DNA of 64,000 nucleotides from Methylibium sp. Root1272 (GTDB lineage Bacteria; Pseudomonadota; Gammaproteobacteria; Burkholderiales; Burkholderiaceae_C): assembly GCF_001425905.1 (NCBI RefSeq), contig NZ_LMDY01000002.1, positions 20,455-84,454 of the forward strand, written 5' to 3'. Below the pieces are notes generated by a model, which saw only the letters and a program-made list of their open reading frames with translations, made no database searches and had not been told where the DNA came from. The translations under genes and the position numbers were made by a program. Positions 8,966 to 17,758 of this stretch are shown in pieces. Within the stretch, counting starts at the first letter, position 1, and each line of letters starts with the position of its first letter.

Positions 8966-9553
8966 TCAACACCCATCGGGATTGGTGGCGGACAGGGTCT
9001 TGGCAGGATCGCACATGCGCACGCGACCCCCCAACGAAGCGGTGACACGCAGCGACCGGTCGACCCCTGCCACGGCACTGCCGTGCGCGACGTCATAGGT
9101 CACCGTGGGTGAGGTGGGATCGATGGCGCAGCCCTCGGTCGCATTCGCCACCTGCTGGCCGGCGGCGTTGAAGCACACCGCACTGGGCCCGGTGATGTTG
9201 ACGCCCGCGACCACGCCGGCCAGCGCACCGCTGCGAACGAGTTCTGCCGTCTCGCCGGTGATCAGCGTCAGCGTGCGGACGCCCCAGTTGCTGCCGTTGG
9301 CTGCAGCGGCCGAGGTTGCTGTGGGGTTCGCGACGTTGGTCAGGAAGAAACTCACGGTCCGATTGCGCCGCACGGCCTCGGCCTGCGCCAGCCGCAGGCC
9401 GTCCTGCAGTACCTGGGTCGTGGTGCGTACGCGCGTGTTGCGGATCCAACTCGCGAACGACGGGGCCGCAACAGCCAGCAGGATCGCCAGCAATGTGACC
9501 GAGACCATCAGCTCCACCAGCGTGAAGCCGCGAGCGCGGCGGCCCGGAAGCAT
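8966..9553 (-). CDS. fimT: FimT/GspH-family minor pilin
   Basis: The 195-residue protein starts [33 protein letters not shown]: a prepilin signal with G|FTLVE processing site and the FimT/GspH helix. It then has RNTRVRTTTQVLQDGLRLAQAEAVRRN, the region diagnostic for GspH/FimT. Three cysteines lie in the C-terminal half. The ATG at 9553 overlaps the upstream pilE stop by one base (TGATG), pointing to coupled translation. FimT-type pilins have roles in pilus priming and, in some species, DNA uptake. Confidence 0.88.
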   Translation of the reverse strand: MLPGRRARGFTLVELMVSVTLLAILLAVAAPSFASWIRNTRVRTTTQVLQDGLRLAQAEAVRRNRTVSFFLTNVANPTATSAAAANGSNWGVRTLTLITGETAELVRSGALAGVVAGVNITGPSAVCFNAAGQQVANATEGCAIDPTSPTVTYDVAHGSAVAGVDRSLRVTASLGGRVRMCDPAKTLSATNPDGC

Positions 9554-10002
9554 CAGCACTGCCCCTTCTTGACGAGCCAGCAGGCGCCACCCGTGGTCCA
9601 GCCGGTGACAGTCGTCGTGGTCGCACGCACATCGGCCTCGGTGACGGTGAAGCCGAAATTGACCACCGGACCGTTGCCGGTCGCGAGCAGCGTGTAGGTC
9701 GTCGCTGTCGGACCCGCGGAACAGCTCACCACGAAGTTGCCGAACGTCCGCGCCGCGGCAGCACGTGCGCAGGGCGTGGTGAAGGCGCCGACCGTCGCGT
9801 AGGTCCGGTTGTCCTGGAAATGGCGCTCCATCTCGGCGCGCATCGACGCGAGACCATTGGTCCCGTCGACCAGTCGTCCGCGCAGGATGTAGTCGCGATA
9901 GCTCGGATACGCGATCGCTGCCAGGATGCCGATGATCGCGACGACGATCATCACCTCGATGAGCGTGAAGCCCGACTGTCGCTTGAAAGTGAATCGTCGC
10001 AT
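9553..10002 (-). CDS. pilE: Type IV pilin-like protein PilE
   Basis: The 149-residue protein starts [39 protein letters not shown], a textbook type IVa prepilin signal with processing at G|FTLIE and Glu5. The globular head has four cysteines, the last in the C-terminal CWLVKKGQC (D-region-like loop). In Burkholderiales a PilE of this kind is a minor pilin encoded with fimT-pilVWXY1; here it is the first gene of the operon, whereas it is often last. A GGGAAAG ribosome site precedes the ATG. Confidence 0.9.
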   Translation of the reverse strand: MRRFTFKRQSGFTLIEVMIVVAIIGILAAIAYPSYRDYILRGRLVDGTNGLASMRAEMERHFQDNRTYATVGAFTTPCARAAAARTFGNFVVSCSAGPTATTYTLLATGNGPVVNFGFTVTEADVRATTTTVTGWTTGGACWLVKKGQC

Positions 10003-10292
10003 GTGACTTTCCCGTTCCGGTTCGCTGGCTTGAAGGCCTGGATAGCGCAGGCCGACTCGAATTCGTTGGTCGGAGAGCCGCCGCCTCATGGCAGGCCGCG
10101 GATCCGCTTGCAAGCAGTATGGGTGGTGGCGCCGCGCGTGCCCATGAAGCATGTCACGCATTCCGTGGGGTGCTGGATGGCAACCGGACGAAGTGCCGTC
10201 TGCGGTCGATGAACGGTCGGCGAGCGTCGCACCGCCGTCACGCCGGCCCGCCGGGAGAAGCACTGCCTGCGGCTACGCCGCGCTGCCCGGCC
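10003..10292. other. Intergenic region upstream of the pilus operon
   Basis: About 290 bases separate pilE (minus) from the end of the EF-G-like gene (minus). It must hold the pilus operon promoter, but I could not define convincing -35/-10 or -24/-12 elements. No tRNA, repeat or additional credible ORF was seen. Confidence 0.5.
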
Positions 10293-12356
10293 TCACACCT
10301 CTTCCCCGACGTGCGCCGCCGCCAGCGCCTGCTGCACGCCCGCCGGCGCCGCCTGGTAGTGGCTGAAGCGCAGGATGTAGCGTCCCTGGCCGCCGGTCAG
10401 CGCATGGAGGCGCGACTGGTAGTTCGCCAGTTCCGACAAGGGCAGCAGCGCCCGCACCACCATCTGCCCCGGTCGGGCCGCGTTGCTGCCGATCACCTGC
10501 CCGCGTCGTGATGCCAGGTCGCCGGTCAGGTCGCCCATGTGGGTCTCGGGGGCGGTGATCTCCACGTCGACCACCGGCTCCAGCACGATCGGCTGTGCCG
10601 CGCGTGCCGCGGCGACGAAGGCCTTGCGCGCCGCGGTCACGAACGCGATCTCCTTGCTGTCGACGCTGTGGTGCTTGCCGTCGTGCACCACCACGCGCAC
10701 GTCGAGCACCGGGTAGCCGGCGATCACGCCTTCGGCCATGGCCTGGCGCACGCCCTTCTCGACCGCCGGCATGAAGCTCGACGGGATCGCGCCACCCTTC
10801 ACGGCGTCGATGAACTCGAAGCCGGCCCCGCGCGGCAGCGGCTCGATGCGCAGGTGCACTTCGCCGAACTGCCCGGCGCCGCCGGTCTGCTTCTTGTGGC
10901 GGTGCTGGCCGGCGGCCGGCGCGGTGACGGTCTCGCGGTACGCGATCCGCGGTGGTCGGGTCGTCACCTCGAGTCGGTGCAATTCACGCAGGCGCATCAG
11001 CAGCGCCCGCAGGTGCAGCTCGCCCAGGCCCCAGACCACCGTCTCGTGCGTCGCCGCGACCTGTTCGATGCGCAGGCATGGGTCTTCGGCCACCAGCTTC
11101 TGCAGGATGTCCCACACCCGTTGCTCGTCCCCATGGCGCTGCGGCTCGATGGCCAGGCCGTGCACCGGCACCGGAAAGTCGAGCGGCGCCAGGTGGATGT
11201 GGTCGTCCTCGGCAGCGTCGTGCAGCACCGCGTCGAAGTGGATGTCGTCGACCTTGGCCACTGCGCACAGTTCTCCCGGCCCAGCCCGTTCCACCTCGAT
11301 CAGGCTCTTGCCCTGCAACAGGAACAGGTGCCCGACCTTGAAAGGCTTGCGGCCATCGCCCACGTAGAGCTGGCTGTCGCTGGTGACGGTGCCTTGGTGG
11401 ATGCGGAAGATGCCGAGCTTGCCGACGTACGGATCGACGGTCAGCTTGAACACGTGCGCCAGCACGTGCAGTGCCGGGTCGGGCCGCGCGGTGATGGGCG
11501 TCGCCTGCGCGCCCTCGCCGCGCAGGAAGCGCGGCGGGTTGCCTTCGGCCGGGTTCGGCATGAGTGCGGTGAGGATGTCGAGCAGTTCGCTCACGCCGGC
11601 GCCGTGGCGGGCAGAGACGAAGCAGATCGGGATCAGGTGCCCCTCGCGCAGCGCCTGTTCGAGCGGCGCGTGCAGTTCGCGCGGATCGACGTCGCCGCTC
11701 TCCAGGTAGCGCTCGACGAGCGCCGCATCGATCTCCACCACCTGCTCGACCAGCGCGCGGTGGGCCGCGGCGACCGAGGAGAAGTCCGCTTCGTGCCCGG
11801 CCGCGGCCTCGGGGCGGAAGAAGCAGTCGACCACCTCGCTGCCTCCGCGCGCCGGCAGGTTCAGCGGCAGGCATTCCTTGCCGAAGGTGGCGCGCAACTG
11901 CTCGACCAGCGCCGCCAGATCGACATCCTGCGCGTCGATCTTGTTGACGATCACGAGCCGGCACAGGCCGCGGCTTGCGGCCGTTTCCATCAGGCGCTGC
12001 GTGCCGGCGTCCACGCCGCTGGCGGCATCGATCAAGATCGCGGCAGTCTCGACGGCCTCCAGCGCTGCCAGCGCCGGTCCGCTGAAGTCAGGATGGCCGG
12101 GGGCGTCGATGAGATGGATGCGCGTGTCGCGGTGCCGCAGGTGCACGAGCGAGGTGTTCAGCGAATGCTGGAACTGTCGTTCCAGCGGGTCGTGATCGCT
12201 GACGGTGCTGCCGCGCTCCACGCTGCCGGGGACACCGATCGCCCCGGCCCGGTGCAGCAGCGCCTCGACGAGCGTGGTCTTGCCGGCAGCGACGGCGCCG
12301 ATCAGGGCGACCGTGCGGATCGCGTGCGGGTCCAGTGCGTTCATCCCCTGCGGCAT
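10293..12356 (-). CDS. EF-G-2/FusA2-like translational GTPase
   Basis: The 687-residue protein has the full EF-G domain plan: P-loop GAVAAGKT (residues 20-27), switch I variant RGSTVSDHDPLE, G3 DAPGHPDF, G4 NKID, domain II, and domains III-V with HKKQTGGAGQFGEV and DVRVVVHDGKHHSVDSKEIAF. The switch I pattern (RGS/TxxD rather than RGITI) marks the EF-G-2/FusA2 branch, which is distinct from the essential fusA that sits with rpsG and tufA. Its cellular role is unsettled; relatives show ribosome-dependent GTPase activity with poor translocation. ATG at 12356 has AAGGAG eight bases upstream. Confidence 0.85.
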   Translation of the reverse strand: MPQGMNALDPHAIRTVALIGAVAAGKTTLVEALLHRAGAIGVPGSVERGSTVSDHDPLERQFQHSLNTSLVHLRHRDTRIHLIDAPGHPDFSGPALAALEAVETAAILIDAASGVDAGTQRLMETAASRGLCRLVIVNKIDAQDVDLAALVEQLRATFGKECLPLNLPARGGSEVVDCFFRPEAAAGHEADFSSVAAAHRALVEQVVEIDAALVERYLESGDVDPRELHAPLEQALREGHLIPICFVSARHGAGVSELLDILTALMPNPAEGNPPRFLRGEGAQATPITARPDPALHVLAHVFKLTVDPYVGKLGIFRIHQGTVTSDSQLYVGDGRKPFKVGHLFLLQGKSLIEVERAGPGELCAVAKVDDIHFDAVLHDAAEDDHIHLAPLDFPVPVHGLAIEPQRHGDEQRVWDILQKLVAEDPCLRIEQVAATHETVVWGLGELHLRALLMRLRELHRLEVTTRPPRIAYRETVTAPAAGQHRHKKQTGGAGQFGEVHLRIEPLPRGAGFEFIDAVKGGAIPSSFMPAVEKGVRQAMAEGVIAGYPVLDVRVVVHDGKHHSVDSKEIAFVTAARKAFVAAARAAQPIVLEPVVDVEITAPETHMGDLTGDLASRRGQVIGSNAARPGQMVVRALLPLSELANYQSRLHALTGGQGRYILRFSHYQAAPAGVQQALAAAHVGEEV

Positions 12357-12620
12357 GGCACTCTCCTTCGGCCGGATCGGCATCGAGTGGGATGGCCCGA
12401 GCGTAGAAGATCGATCGGCAAGCCACAAGCGGGCCATGGAACTTTGTGTGCGGCCGTCGGCTCATCTCCAGGGCGACATCGGGCGGGTGCCACAGACTTC
12501 ACGCTTGATCGGGCCCTAGCGCGTTGGAGGCCCGCAGACGCGGGAGGACATCTGTCCTTGCGCGCGCTGGAAGCCACTAAGATCGCATGCTGACCCCTAT
12601 CGAGACGGAACCATCACACC

Positions 12621-13442
12621 ATGCTCAAAGCGCTCTCCAAGTTGAACCCTGAGGCTCGTGTCGTTACGCTGGCGGCTTGTGGCCTGGTCGTTTTGTTGAC
12701 CGCATGCGGCGGTGGCGGCGGCGGTGGCGGTGGCGGTGATTCGGGAACGAATGCTCCACCGCGGCCGGCGGCGGGCCTCAGTGATCCGTCCTTGACCCTG
12801 CAGCAGAATCAACCGACGGCCATTTCGTTGGCGCAGGAGATGGTGCTCACCTATCAGCTCTCCGACGAGGCAGCTGCCGCACAGCAACTGGTCGAAATGG
12901 CACCCGGCGTGCTCGACGCGTCCACTTCGCCCTATGCTTGCCCGGGCGGAAGCGGCACCATCACGTTCGCGACGAACGGTGCGGGTTTCAACTACACCTA
13001 CAACGCGTGCGCCAACGCCGGCTACGCCTTCACCGGCAGCAGCGTCATTTCTCCAACCGTGGTATCGAGCACGGTGACCGAATACGACCTCGACTTCAGT
13101 AACGTGACCGTGACGGGCACGAACGCGCCGAACACGGCCTTGACGGGCTCTTCGGTTTGCACGCCGGGAACGAGCAGCGTGTCGTGCATCACCACCCTCG
13201 GGGGCTACGTGTGGGGCAACGACGCGAGCTACAGCGCTGGCCTTGCGAACGGTAGCCACCAGTGCGACTGTGGCAATGGCACATGGAACGTGCTGTTCGA
13301 CGACTTCGGCGCGACCTCTGGCGCTGCCTATGTCTATGCGAGCAATGGCGAGGCCTCGGTCACGCGGTTGAGTGCCAACACCTTCCGTGTCGTTCTCACC
13401 GTCAACGGCGTCACGACGACCTACGACGTCACGACGACCTGA
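12621..13442 (+). CDS. Putative lipoprotein with poly-glycine linker
   Basis: The 273-residue protein has a lipoprotein signal peptide with lipobox LLTAC (Cys near residue 30), directly followed by an unbroken run of ten glycines and then Ser/Thr/Pro-rich sequence. The rest is beta-rich, rich in Thr, Ser, Asn and Gly, with six cysteines forming likely pairs (YACPGG, YNACANAG, SVCTPG, SCITT, CDCGNG). No known family recognised. The poly-Gly tether after the acylated Cys is common in Burkholderiales surface lipoproteins. Divergent from the EF-G-2 gene. A location in the outer membrane or at the cell surface is inferred. Confidence 0.8.
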   Translation: MLKALSKLNPEARVVTLAACGLVVLLTACGGGGGGGGGGDSGTNAPPRPAAGLSDPSLTLQQNQPTAISLAQEMVLTYQLSDEAAAAQQLVEMAPGVLDASTSPYACPGGSGTITFATNGAGFNYTYNACANAGYAFTGSSVISPTVVSSTVTEYDLDFSNVTVTGTNAPNTALTGSSVCTPGTSSVSCITTLGGYVWGNDASYSAGLANGSHQCDCGNGTWNVLFDDFGATSGAAYVYASNGEASVTRLSANTFRVVLTVNGVTTTYDVTTT

Positions 13443-13502
13443 CCCCTCGACCTCGCTGGAGCGCTGGGCACCTCGAGCGTCGGGGCTCCGCCGCCCCAGC
13501 GC

Positions 13503-15065
13503 TCACTGAAACGCCACCTCCGCAAAGCTCCTCAGCTTGCGGCTGTGCAGCTGGTCGATGCCGTTGCGCCGCAGCAGCTCGACCGCCCGCAACCCGATGC
13601 GCAGGTGCTGGTTCACGCGCTCGCGGTAGAAGTGGTTGGCCATGCCGGGCAGCTTGATCTCGCCGTGCAGCGGCTTGTCGCTCACGCACAGCAGCGTGCC
13701 GTAGGGCACGCGGAAGCGGAAGCCGTTGGCGGCGATGGTGGCGCTCTCCATGTCGAGCGCGATCGCACGGCTCTGGCTGAAGCGGCGTTCCGGCGTGCTG
13801 TGGCTGTGGTGAAAGGGCAGCAGCTCCCAGTTGCGGTTGTCGGTGCTGGCGACGGTGCCGGTGCGCATCACGCGCTTGAGTTCGCTGCGCTCGAGCTGGG
13901 TCACGTCGGCCACCGCGGCTTCCAGCGCCACCTGGATCTCCGCCAGAGGCGGGATCGGCACCCACAGCGGCAACTCCTCGTCGAGCACATGGTCCTCGCG
14001 CACATAGCCGTGGGCCAGCACGTAGTCGCCGAGTTGCTGCGTGGTGCGCAGGCCGGCGCAGTGGCCCAGCATGATCCAGGCGTGCGGGCGCAGCACGGCG
14101 ATGTGGTCGGTGATGGTCTTGGCGTTGCTGGGGCCCACGCCGATGTTCACCATCGTGATGCCGGCGCGGTCGTGGCGCACCAGGTGGTAGGCGGGCATCT
14201 GCGGCAGCCGCGGCGGCGGCGTACCCAGAAAGTCGCCGGCCTCCAGCGTGCAGCCGCTGCGCCGCATCACCACGTTGCCGGGCTCGACGAAGGCCACGTA
14301 GCCGTCGTCCTGCCCGTCGCCGCTGCCACCCTCGAACAGCGAGGCCTGGCCGCGGGGCAGGTGCATCAGTTCGTGGCCGAGCTTGATGAACTCGTCGATG
14401 TAGAACTGGTAGTTCGTGAACAGCACGAAGTTCTGGAAATGTTCTGGCGTGGTGCCGGTGTAGTGGCGCAGCCGGTGCAGCGAGTAGTCGACGCGCGCCG
14501 CGGTGAACAGCGCCAGCGGGTGCACCGCCGCGCCGCTGGCGTCGGGCGCCGGTTCGTGCGTGCCGTTGGCGATGCCGTCGTCCATCGCGCCCAGGTCGGG
14601 CAGGTCGAACAGGTCGCGCATCAGCGTGCGCCGTTCGGGCGTCAGCGTGCCCTCCACATGGTCGTGCTCGGCGAACGAGAAGTGCACCGGGATCGGCTGC
14701 GTGCTGCTGCCGATCTCCAGCGCGACGCCGTGGTTGCGCAGCAGCAGGCGAAACTGCTCGAGGTAGTAGTCACCGAACAGATCGGGCCTCGTCAGCGTGG
14801 TCTCGTAGCGGCCCGGGCCGGCGACGAAGCCGTAGGCGAGCGGCGTGTCGGCCCGCGCCACGGTGTCGACGTGGACGGCCACGCGGGGGTAGCAGGCGCG
14901 CACCCGCTGCGGGAAGTCCTCGCCTGCCAGGAAGCGCTGCAGGTGGTCGCGCAGCCGCGCCAGACTGGCGTCGTAGAGGCCGCGCGCGGCGTCGAGGGCG
15001 GCCTGCGCATCGGTGTAGCGCCGAGGGCCGTCGTCCGGGGGAGGCGTCGTCGTTGTCGTCGTCAT
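13503..15065 (-). CDS. amn: AMP nucleosidase
   Basis: The 520-residue protein matches AMP nucleosidase, which hydrolyses AMP to adenine and ribose 5-phosphate. The N-terminal regulatory domain runs to about residue 200. The C-terminal nucleoside-phosphorylase-fold catalytic domain contains VNIGVGPSNAKTITDHIAVLRP, IMLGHCAGLR, and near the end the substrate-binding ALDMESATIAANGFRFRVPYGTLLCVSDKPLHGEIKLPG. Length is close to the E. coli enzyme plus a short N-terminal extension. ATG at 15065 is chosen because homology begins soon after it; a longer frame upstream is low-complexity. It probably buffers adenylate levels. Confidence 0.93.
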   Translation of the reverse strand: MTTTTTTPPPDDGPRRYTDAQAALDAARGLYDASLARLRDHLQRFLAGEDFPQRVRACYPRVAVHVDTVARADTPLAYGFVAGPGRYETTLTRPDLFGDYYLEQFRLLLRNHGVALEIGSSTQPIPVHFSFAEHDHVEGTLTPERRTLMRDLFDLPDLGAMDDGIANGTHEPAPDASGAAVHPLALFTAARVDYSLHRLRHYTGTTPEHFQNFVLFTNYQFYIDEFIKLGHELMHLPRGQASLFEGGSGDGQDDGYVAFVEPGNVVMRRSGCTLEAGDFLGTPPPRLPQMPAYHLVRHDRAGITMVNIGVGPSNAKTITDHIAVLRPHAWIMLGHCAGLRTTQQLGDYVLAHGYVREDHVLDEELPLWVPIPPLAEIQVALEAAVADVTQLERSELKRVMRTGTVASTDNRNWELLPFHHSHSTPERRFSQSRAIALDMESATIAANGFRFRVPYGTLLCVSDKPLHGEIKLPGMANHFYRERVNQHLRIGLRAVELLRRNGIDQLHSRKLRSFAEVAFQ

Positions 15066-15167
15066 GACGGCATTCTGCGGCCTGAGCGAGGCGACGTCTG
15101 TGGCGTGTCGCCTCCGTCCGTCTGCGAGCGGGTCGACGCCGGCCCGACCGTGTAATAAGGTCGCGCC

Positions 15168-16349
15168 ATGCCGATCGCTCCCCGCCACGTGCTGCCGGTC
15201 ATCGTGGCCGCCCAGTTCGCGAGCACCTCGCTGTGGTTCGCCGTCAACGCCGTGATGCCCGACCTGCAGCACGCGCTCGGGCTGGCGCCGGCGGCCGTCG
15301 GTTCCCTGACCTCTGCGGTGCAACTGGGCTTCATCGCCGGCACGCTGGTGTTCGCGCTGGGATCGGTAGCCGACCGCCACTCGCCGCGGCTCGTGTTCCT
15401 GCTGTGCGCGATCGCAGGCGCGCTGTGCAACGCCGCTCCCGTGGCCTGGCCGCCCGGCGCGCTGGACCTGCCGACGCTGTGGGTGCTGCGGGCCTTGACC
15501 GGCTTCGCCCTTGCCGGCATCTACCCGGTGGGCATGAAGATCGCCGCGGGCTGGTACCCGCAGGGGCTCGGCCGCGCGTTGGGTTGGTTGATCGGCGCGC
15601 TGGTGCTGGGCACGGCGTCGCCGCACGCGCTACGGGCCATGGGTGCGCACTGGCCGTGGCAGCAGGTGATGCTGGGGGTGTCGACGCTCGCGGTGCTGGG
15701 CGGATGGATGGTGTGGCGGTGGGTGCCCGAAAGCGACCATCTGCCGCGGTCCACGCGCCTGCAGTGGCGCGCCTTCGGTGCCGTGCTGGTGGATCGCCGG
15801 CTGCGCGCGCCGGTGCTCGGCTACTTCGGTCACATGTGGGAGCTCTACACGCTGTGGGTGCTGCTGCCGGCGCTGCTGGCCACGCGGCTCCACGGGGCCG
15901 CCATCTCGGTGGGTGCGTTCGCTGTCATCGGCGCAGGCGCGATCGGGTGCGTCGCGGGTGGCTGGCTGGCGCAGCGCCACGGCAGTGCGCGCGTGGCCGC
16001 GATGCAACTGGCGCTGAGCGGCCTGTGCTGCGTGCTGACGCCGCTCGCGATGGCCGCACCCGATGCGGTGTTCGCGGCCTGGCTGCTGGTGTGGGGCATC
16101 AGCGTGGCGGGTGATTCGCCGCAGTTCTCGGCGCTGACGGCGACGCATGCCCCGCGCGAGGCGGTCGGCAGCGTGCTGACGCTGGTCAACTGCATCGGCT
16201 TCTCGATCTCGATCCTGAGCATCCAGGGCTTCGTGGCGCTGGCGCAGCACTACGATCTTTCGCTGCTGCTGCCGTGGCTCGGTCTCGGGCCGCTGCTCGG
16301 CCTGTGGGGCCTGCGGCCCTTGCTGGTCCGCGATGGTTCGCCGCGCTGA
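15168..16349 (+). CDS. MFS transporter
   Basis: The 393-residue polytopic inner-membrane protein has about 12 predicted helices. It starts RHVLPVIVAAQFASTSLWFAVNAVMPDLQ, with the MFS loop 2-3 motif in degenerate form (LGSVADRHSPRLV) and GIYPVGMKIAAGW in helix 4-5. This pattern resembles the cyanate/NreB-like exporters often annotated simply as MFS. Substrate unknown. Convergent with the end of the xox operon (gap of about 20 bases). No regulator adjoins it. Confidence 0.85.
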   Translation: MPIAPRHVLPVIVAAQFASTSLWFAVNAVMPDLQHALGLAPAAVGSLTSAVQLGFIAGTLVFALGSVADRHSPRLVFLLCAIAGALCNAAPVAWPPGALDLPTLWVLRALTGFALAGIYPVGMKIAAGWYPQGLGRALGWLIGALVLGTASPHALRAMGAHWPWQQVMLGVSTLAVLGGWMVWRWVPESDHLPRSTRLQWRAFGAVLVDRRLRAPVLGYFGHMWELYTLWVLLPALLATRLHGAAISVGAFAVIGAGAIGCVAGGWLAQRHGSARVAAMQLALSGLCCVLTPLAMAAPDAVFAAWLLVWGISVAGDSPQFSALTATHAPREAVGSVLTLVNCIGFSISILSIQGFVALAQHYDLSLLLPWLGLGPLLGLWGLRPLLVRDGSPR

Positions 16350-16370
16350 GGCCTCCCGCGGCTGCGGTCT

Positions 16371-17288
16371 TCAGTCTTCCCACTCCAGCTCGGCGTAGGC
16401 CGCGGTCACGTTGCGGGCGTGAAAGACGTCCAGCAGCCTCCAGTCGGGCCGATCGGGGGCGATGCGGGCCACCGCCTGCGGCAGCGTCAGCCCGGCCTTG
16501 AGGGCCGCGCGCACATCGGACTGCAGCCGGGTCAGGTAGGCCTGCTCGGCATCGAGCGCCGCCGGCCAGGCCCGGCTCGGCGCGCCGTGGCCCGGCACGA
16601 CGGTGACGATGCCCTGCCAACCGCGCAGTTGCGCCAGCGCCGCCAGCCAGCCCTTGAGCCGCCCGTCGACCACCGGCGTGTGGTCGACGAACAGCAGGTC
16701 GCCGAGGAAGAGCGTGCCGCTGGTCTCGTCCAGCACGCTGAGGTCGGCATCGGTGTGGGCAGTCGGCCAGGCGCGCAGGCTGAGGCGACGCCCGCCGAGG
16801 TCGAGTTCGAGCGTGTCGTCGACCAGCCGGGTCGGGGGCACGATGCGGGCGCCGTCGGCGAAGTCGGCACCGAAGTCGCGCTTCAGCGCGTTCAGGTAGA
16901 ACGGTCCGCGTGCAGCCAGCGCGGCCGGCAGGCGCCGGTGGCCGACGAACTGCGGTGCCGCCTGATCGGCCGGCCGCGCGGCATCCGCGAACACGCTGTT
17001 GCCGAGCACATGGTCCGGGTGCGCGTGGGTGTTGATCACGTAGCACACCGGCAGCGGCGTCACGTTCCGCACGGCGGCCAGCAGGCGCTGGCCGACCGCC
17101 GCGCTGCCGCCCGTGTCGATGACGGCAACGCAGCGACTGCCGACCACGATGCCGCTGTTCGAGACATCACCCTGGTTGGTGGCGCCCCAGTCTTCCAGCA
17201 CGCCGCGGTGCAGGTAGACGCCCGGAGCGATGGGATCGAGCGCCGCCGCGCGGACTGCGCAGACGGACGCGCCGGCCAGCAGCACCAC
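16371..17288 (-). CDS. Secreted MBL-fold hydrolase of quinoprotein relay type
   Basis: The 305-residue protein has the metallo-beta-lactamase motif THAHPDH, later AHTDAD, GDLLFVDHT and PGHG, giving the full set of likely two-zinc ligands. It has a hydrophobic export signal (VVLLAGASVCAVRAAA) after a basic stretch. It resembles the 'quinoprotein relay system zinc metallohydrolase' families encoded with PQQ-dependent dehydrogenases and their cytochromes. No ATG is available: the frame opens after the upstream gene's own stop, and GTG at 17288 is the best start. It is last in the xoxF operon. The actual substrate is not known for the family. Confidence 0.82.
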   Translation of the reverse strand: MVLLAGASVCAVRAAALDPIAPGVYLHRGVLEDWGATNQGDVSNSGIVVGSRCVAVIDTGGSAAVGQRLLAAVRNVTPLPVCYVINTHAHPDHVLGNSVFADAARPADQAAPQFVGHRRLPAALAARGPFYLNALKRDFGADFADGARIVPPTRLVDDTLELDLGGRRLSLRAWPTAHTDADLSVLDETSGTLFLGDLLFVDHTPVVDGRLKGWLAALAQLRGWQGIVTVVPGHGAPSRAWPAALDAEQAYLTRLQSDVRAALKAGLTLPQAVARIAPDRPDWRLLDVFHARNVTAAYAELEWED

Positions 17289-17360
17289 CGCTGCACGGCG
17301 CAGCGCGCGGCGGACTCCGTGGGATGACCGTCGCGCCGGCCGGCTCCGCGCAAAGACGGC

Positions 17361-17753
17361 CTACTCCTTGATGCCGACGTCGAAGAAGCAGCTCTTGCGC
17401 GCGGCCGCCTGCAGTTCACGGAAGCGCTTGATCTCGACCTGCATCGCCTCGACGTCCCGGATGCTGTTGCCACGCTCGCCGCCCATGCTGTTGGCATTGG
17501 TGGCGGTGCTCATGGTCGTGAAGTCGTCGAAGGAGATCTGGCTCGCCAGCTTGTCCAGCACGCAGGAGCACTTGTTGAGCATCTCGTAGTGGTGCCCGGG
17601 GTTCTGCTTCATGCATTCCTGGACGTACACCACGCGATCGGCGGTCGGGTAGTCGTGCGCAGCGGCGGGCGTCGCGGCGACGGACAGCAGAGCGCAGGCC
17701 GCAGCGGCCGACCGCAGCGAGGCCGGGCGACGCAGGGAGGAGAGGAGTTTCAT
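17361..17753 (-). CDS. Secreted small Cys-containing protein of the xox operon
   Basis: The 130-residue protein has a clear signal peptide ending PAAAHDYPTADRV. The mature part has four cysteines: VQECMKQNPGHHYEMLNKCSCVLD and KSCFFDVG, with no CxxCH haem site. It also carries MSTATNANSMGGERG. I believe similar proteins occur beside other PQQ-dehydrogenase/cytochrome clusters, but no function is known to me. ATG at 17753 is preferred over the in-frame ATG at 17759 because AAGAAG lies at a proper distance. The upstream gene ends immediately before, so translation is probably coupled. Confidence 0.75.
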   Translation of the reverse strand: MKLLSSLRRPASLRSAAAACALLSVAATPAAAHDYPTADRVVYVQECMKQNPGHHYEMLNKCSCVLDKLASQISFDDFTTMSTATNANSMGGERGNSIRDVEAMQVEIKRFRELQAAARKSCFFDVGIKE

Positions 17754-17758
17754 GGGCA

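Noticed and set aside
10003..10292. Possible sigma-54 promoter or tRNA upstream of the pilus operon.
   Set aside because: A GG-N10-GC pattern exists but lacks the TTGC element, and no cloverleaf could be drawn.
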